DNA of 53,246 nucleotides from an uncultured Bdellovibrionales bacterium (GTDB lineage Bacteria > Bdellovibrionota > Bdellovibrionia > Bdellovibrionales > JAMPXM01), in NCBI GenBank assembly GCA_937927435.1, contig CALBDW010000107.1:1-53246 (forward strand), read 5' to 3'. The position numbers were made by a program, and so were the translations under genes. Below, piece after piece: positions 50,785 through 53,246 of the stretch. The notes under the pieces are model-generated. The model was not told the origin of the DNA. It searched no databases and worked only from the letters and a program-made list of their open reading frames with translations. Position 1 is the stretch's first letter, and each line of letters begins with the position of its first letter.

Positions 50785-50800
50785 TGTTCCACGTGGAACA
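50785..50800. promoter_or_regulatory. parS: parS site 1
   Basis: TGTTCCACGTGGAACA, a perfect 16-bp palindrome matching the bacterial parS consensus; with flanking bases the palindrome extends to 20 bp (50783-50802). It is located just after rsmG and just before the end of the leftward lipoprotein gene. ParB nucleates here. Confidence 0.95.
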
Positions 50801-50802
50801 CT

Positions 50803-51297
50803 TTAGTGACTTGGGGAGCTTTCTTTCCCCTTTTGGTCGATTTTTTCGCGCTGTTTGCGCCTTTCTTCCCAAGACTTAGGCCCTACTCGAAGCTCCTTGA
50901 TTTTTTTATAGCGCTCGAACTCTTTTTCATCAGGCCACGGTTTTTTCTGCTCGAAATATTCGGGATAGACGGCTCGCACGTGATCTCTTCGCTTCTCCTG
51001 CTGAATTTTGAGGAATGAGGCCTGTTGTCTCAGTATGAGAAGCTTTTTTTCGTCCCCAAAGAGGAGAGCTGCCTGCTGACGAATATTTGGGTCGCCCGGC
51101 GGCAATTTTTTGAGGTCCTTCTTCTTCTTATCTACCTCTTTTTCAGCCGTTTTTATGGCGCCTTCGAGAGCTTTGAGTTCTGACGAGATATCTAAATAGA
51201 TGGGATCCTTGAGTTCAGGGTCGGGATCGGGCCGATTGCAGCCTAAACTAGCCAAAATCACGAGTATCAGACTGAAAATATTGAGTACTCTGCTCAT
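50803..51297 (-). CDS. Small lipoprotein with a coiled-coil-like body, unknown function
   Basis: 164 residues from the ATG at 51297, chosen because it begins directly with a signal peptide ending in lipobox LASLGC (Cys20); a longer frame to 51408 would cross parS and have no signal. The mature part is highly charged. A Lys/Glu-rich helical stretch (about 40-65) and a second one (about 80-105) separated by a Pro-Gly turn suggest an antiparallel coiled coil. The C-terminal half is Lys/Glu-rich and ends QKGKESSPSH. It lies alone on the minus strand between rsmG and parA, with one parS on each side. No family recognised. Confidence 0.75.
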   Translation of the reverse strand: MSRVLNIFSLILVILASLGCNRPDPDPELKDPIYLDISSELKALEGAIKTAEKEVDKKKKDLKKLPPGDPNIRQQAALLFGDEKKLLILRQQASFLKIQQEKRRDHVRAVYPEYFEQKKPWPDEKEFERYKKIKELRVGPKSWEERRKQREKIDQKGKESSPSH

Positions 51298-51314
51298 TTC
51301 CCACCGCCTAACAG

Positions 51315-51330
51315 TGTTCCACGTGGAACA
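51315..51330. promoter_or_regulatory. parS: parS site 2
   Basis: A second identical TGTTCCACGTGGAACA, 530 bases from the first, in the gap between the lipoprotein start and parA. It lies close enough to both starts that ParB binding could also affect their transcription. Confidence 0.95.
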
Positions 51331-51410
51331 ATCGGCAAAAAAGCTTGAAATATTTACGATCGCGGAGTCTAAAAAGAAAAAACACCAAAAATTCGCAACT
51401 GGGAGCATCC

Positions 51411-52226
51411 ATGGCGCGTGTCATTTGTATCGCTAACCAGAAAGGCGGCGTTGGAAAGACAACAACGTCCGTAAATCTCTCAGCCGCCCTCGCATCAAAA
51501 GGGCGGAGAGTTCTTCTTATTGACCTCGATCCCCAAGGAAATGCTTCGAGTGGCCTGGGTTTAAAGAAGTACGAGTATCAAGACGCCAATATCTATCATG
51601 TCCTGATCGGCGAGCGATTGCTCAATGAGGTTATCCGCCCGACCAGTTTGGATACTCTCAAAGTCGCTCCCGCCAATCCTGATCTTGTCGGAGCTGAAAT
51701 CGAGCTGGTGGATACCCCGAAAAGAGAATATCGCCTTAAAGACGCGCTGCATCCATTGCAGGACGAATTTGACTACGTGATCATCGACTGTCCGCCTTCT
51801 TTAGGTCTCCTGACATTGAACGCGTTGACTTCCGCGAACACGTTTATTGTGCCCCTTCAATGCGAGTACTACGCCCTCGAGGGACTCAGTCAGCTCCTAA
51901 ATACGGCTGGTTTAGTCAAAAAGAATATCAACCCTGATCTTCGCATCGAGGGTATTGTTCTCACGATGTTCGATACGCGGAATAACTTGAGCCACCAAGT
52001 CGTATCCGAGATCCAAACGCATTTTGGTGACAAGGTATTCAAGGCCGTGATCCCGCGGAATGTTCGCCTCAGCGAAGCTCCTTCGCATGGTCAGCCGATC
52101 ATTGAATACGATCCGAAATCCGTTGGTGCGCTTAAATATGTGGAGCTCGCAGAAGAACTCGATCGCAAAGTCTTCGGTGTAAGACCGTCTGTACAGCCTG
52201 GCCAGGAAGGAGTTCTAGATGCCTGA
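51411..52226 (+). CDS. parA: Chromosome partitioning ATPase ParA
   Basis: 271 residues from the ATG at 51411, GGGAG 5 bases upstream. Deviant Walker A KGGVGKTTT (11-19), signature LLIDLDPQGNASSGLG (35-50), Walker B DYVIIDCPPSLGLLT (about 123-138). No N-terminal DNA-binding domain, so the chromosomal (Soj-like) type. It binds DNA nonspecifically and its ATPase cycle moves ParB-parS complexes. parB starts within its last codons (8-base overlap). Confidence 0.96.
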   Translation: MARVICIANQKGGVGKTTTSVNLSAALASKGRRVLLIDLDPQGNASSGLGLKKYEYQDANIYHVLIGERLLNEVIRPTSLDTLKVAPANPDLVGAEIELVDTPKREYRLKDALHPLQDEFDYVIIDCPPSLGLLTLNALTSANTFIVPLQCEYYALEGLSQLLNTAGLVKKNINPDLRIEGIVLTMFDTRNNLSHQVVSEIQTHFGDKVFKAVIPRNVRLSEAPSHGQPIIEYDPKSVGALKYVELAEELDRKVFGVRPSVQPGQEGVLDA

Positions 52227-53246
52227 AAATATAAAGGAAACCGCGAACAACTTCGTCACGCATGGTAAGAAAAAACCTTCTCTCGGTCGTGGCCTTGGAA
52301 GTCTTCTGGGGGGAGGCATTGGTTTGGACGACATTCCGGCTGCTCGTCCTGTTGAGCCGACTTCTCAGTCGACGTCCACCTCCTCGCCGACGACTACTCA
52401 GGTTAATCAAACAGAGCCGGTTTCGACATCGCCCACGATAAACGAAGAGGCCCAAATTTGGAAAATAGCGATTGACCGCCTTGTCCCGAATACTCAACAG
52501 CCTCGTCAAACTTTCGATCAAGAGGCTCTGAAAGAACTGGCCGCATCGATCAAAGAAAAAGGTATTCTGCAGCCGATCACGGCGCGGCGAATTTCCGATC
52601 GTCAGTTTGAGATCATAGCCGGCGAACGAAGATGGCGTGCGGCTCAGCTTGCTGGCCTCCATGAAGTCCCGGTTATCCTCAAGAACGTTAGCGAAAAAGA
52701 TTCTCTCGAATACGCGATCATCGAGAATATCCAACGCGAGAATCTCAACCCGATTGAAGAAGCCGAGGCCTATGAACGGCTTATGACTGAGTATTCAATG
52801 ACTCAGCAGATGGTGGCAGATAAGCTCGGCAAAGAGCGTAGCACTATTGCTAACAGCCTTCGTCTTCTGACCCTACCACCGGAACTGAAGGCGATGGTCC
52901 GGAAAAACGAGCTTTCAGCGGGCCACGCCAAAGTTCTACTCGGAGTTGGCGACGCGCAAACTCAAATTCGGCTTGCGAAACAGGTCGTGGCCGACCGCCT
53001 GTCGGTTCGTGCAACTGAGAAACTGGTTGCGAAAGCCCGCCGGGAAGCGCAAGGTACCAAAGACAGTCCGACTTTAACCACCACGGCGTCGGGCACGCCC
53101 GTTTCCCAGCGCTTGATCGAGAGTATCGCCGCAGATCTTCAGAAACTCATTGGAACCAAGGTCACGATTGATTACGCTGGCTCCAAAGGGAAGCTTCAGA
53201 TTCACTTCTACTCGGACGATCAACTGAGCCAAATCGTGGAGAAGAT
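52219..53246 (+). CDS. parB: Chromosome partitioning protein ParB, 3' end just outside the window
   Basis: 342 complete codons visible and no stop before the window end; probably only a few residues are missing. N-terminal ParA-stimulating peptide region KKPSLGRGLGSLLGGG (18-33), then a disordered Thr/Ser/Pro linker (42-75). ParB/Srx domain with the CTP-binding motifs GERRWR (135-140) and ENIQRENL (169-176). HTH domain QQMVADKLGKERSTIANSLRLLTLP (196-220), which reads parS. C-terminal dimerisation part from about 295. Overlaps parA. Confidence 0.96.
   Translation, partial: MPENIKETANNFVTHGKKKPSLGRGLGSLLGGGIGLDDIPAARPVEPTSQSTSTSSPTTTQVNQTEPVSTSPTINEEAQIWKIAIDRLVPNTQQPRQTFDQEALKELAASIKEKGILQPITARRISDRQFEIIAGERRWRAAQLAGLHEVPVILKNVSEKDSLEYAIIENIQRENLNPIEEAEAYERLMTEYSMTQQMVADKLGKERSTIANSLRLLTLPPELKAMVRKNELSAGHAKVLLGVGDAQTQIRLAKQVVADRLSVRATEKLVAKARREAQGTKDSPTLTTTASGTPVSQRLIESIAADLQKLIGTKVTIDYAGSKGKLQIHFYSDDQLSQIVEK

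Overview
The window is chromosomal DNA from a Gram-negative bacterium, and it spans the replication-origin region. The diagnostic block lies at 34.6-53.2 kb. There gyrA, gyrB, recF, dnaN and dnaA run leftward. From the dnaA boundary, rpmH, rnpA, yidD, yidC, jag, mnmE, mnmG, rsmG, parA and parB run rightward, with two perfect parS sites. The outer-membrane chaperone SurA, an LptM-like lipoprotein, several lipoproteins with lipoboxes, the long 'Gram-negative' form of GyrB and a diheme-type SdhC all indicate a diderm. The gene order, the many small lipoproteins and the split ATP synthase (a, c, I and Z only) resemble the Bdellovibrionota / former Deltaproteobacteria. That placement is my inference, not a database result. 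G+C looks moderate, roughly in the low-to-mid fifties percent by eye.

Layout. 0-6.4 kb (all leftward): a secreted protein, a TPR protein, an LptM-like lipoprotein, dapF, dapA and dapB packed with ATGA overlaps; then a transaldolase, a lipoprotein, and an anchored protein cut by the left edge. 6.6-9.0 kb: ftsK (leftward). 9.2-12.4 kb: queE, a Fis-type regulator, dnaB and a small helical protein (rightward). 12.4-14.3 kb: rplI, a DUF2232-like membrane protein and rpsF (leftward); rpsR is not between them. 14.5-16.1 kb: a double-FHA protein overlapping an alpha/beta hydrolase. 16.2-17.9 kb: an exported subtilisin. 18.2-21.6 kb: sdhC-sdhA-sdhB (leftward). 21.9-32.1 kb: etfB, etfA, a DUF374 acyltransferase, three consecutive parvulin-type foldases ending in SurA, pdxA, a phosphomannomutase/phosphoglucomutase and an unusually short uvrA (rightward). 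32.2-34.7 kb: atpZ-atpI-atpB-atpE and a TPR lipoprotein (leftward). Then comes the origin block.

How the genes fit together. The window joins the chromosome-cycle core with respiratory modules (SDH, ETF, F0 part of the ATP synthase), lysine/meso-DAP synthesis, and an envelope-biogenesis string. The chromosome-cycle core is initiation, clamp, helicase, gyrase, ParABS and FtsK. If initiation is near 42-43.7 kb, the right arm is fully co-oriented with replication, while the etfB-uvrA block and the queE-dnaB block on the left arm run against the fork.

Most genes are ordinary housekeeping genes. No mobile element, prophage, CRISPR array, tRNA or rRNA gene was seen, and I do not see a clear-cut novel defence or biosynthetic system. 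The points worth a second look are subtler: an FtsK with a non-canonical Walker B, altered QRPS motif and altered KOPS-contact residue; a UvrA lacking about 70 residues; a c-subunit with a signal peptide and Na+-type ligands; a structured rpsF leader with rpsR missing from the operon; a three-parvulin cascade; parS sites flanking a lone lipoprotein gene; a palindrome cluster between sdh and etf; and a hairpin next to the ribosome-binding site of the dap operon.
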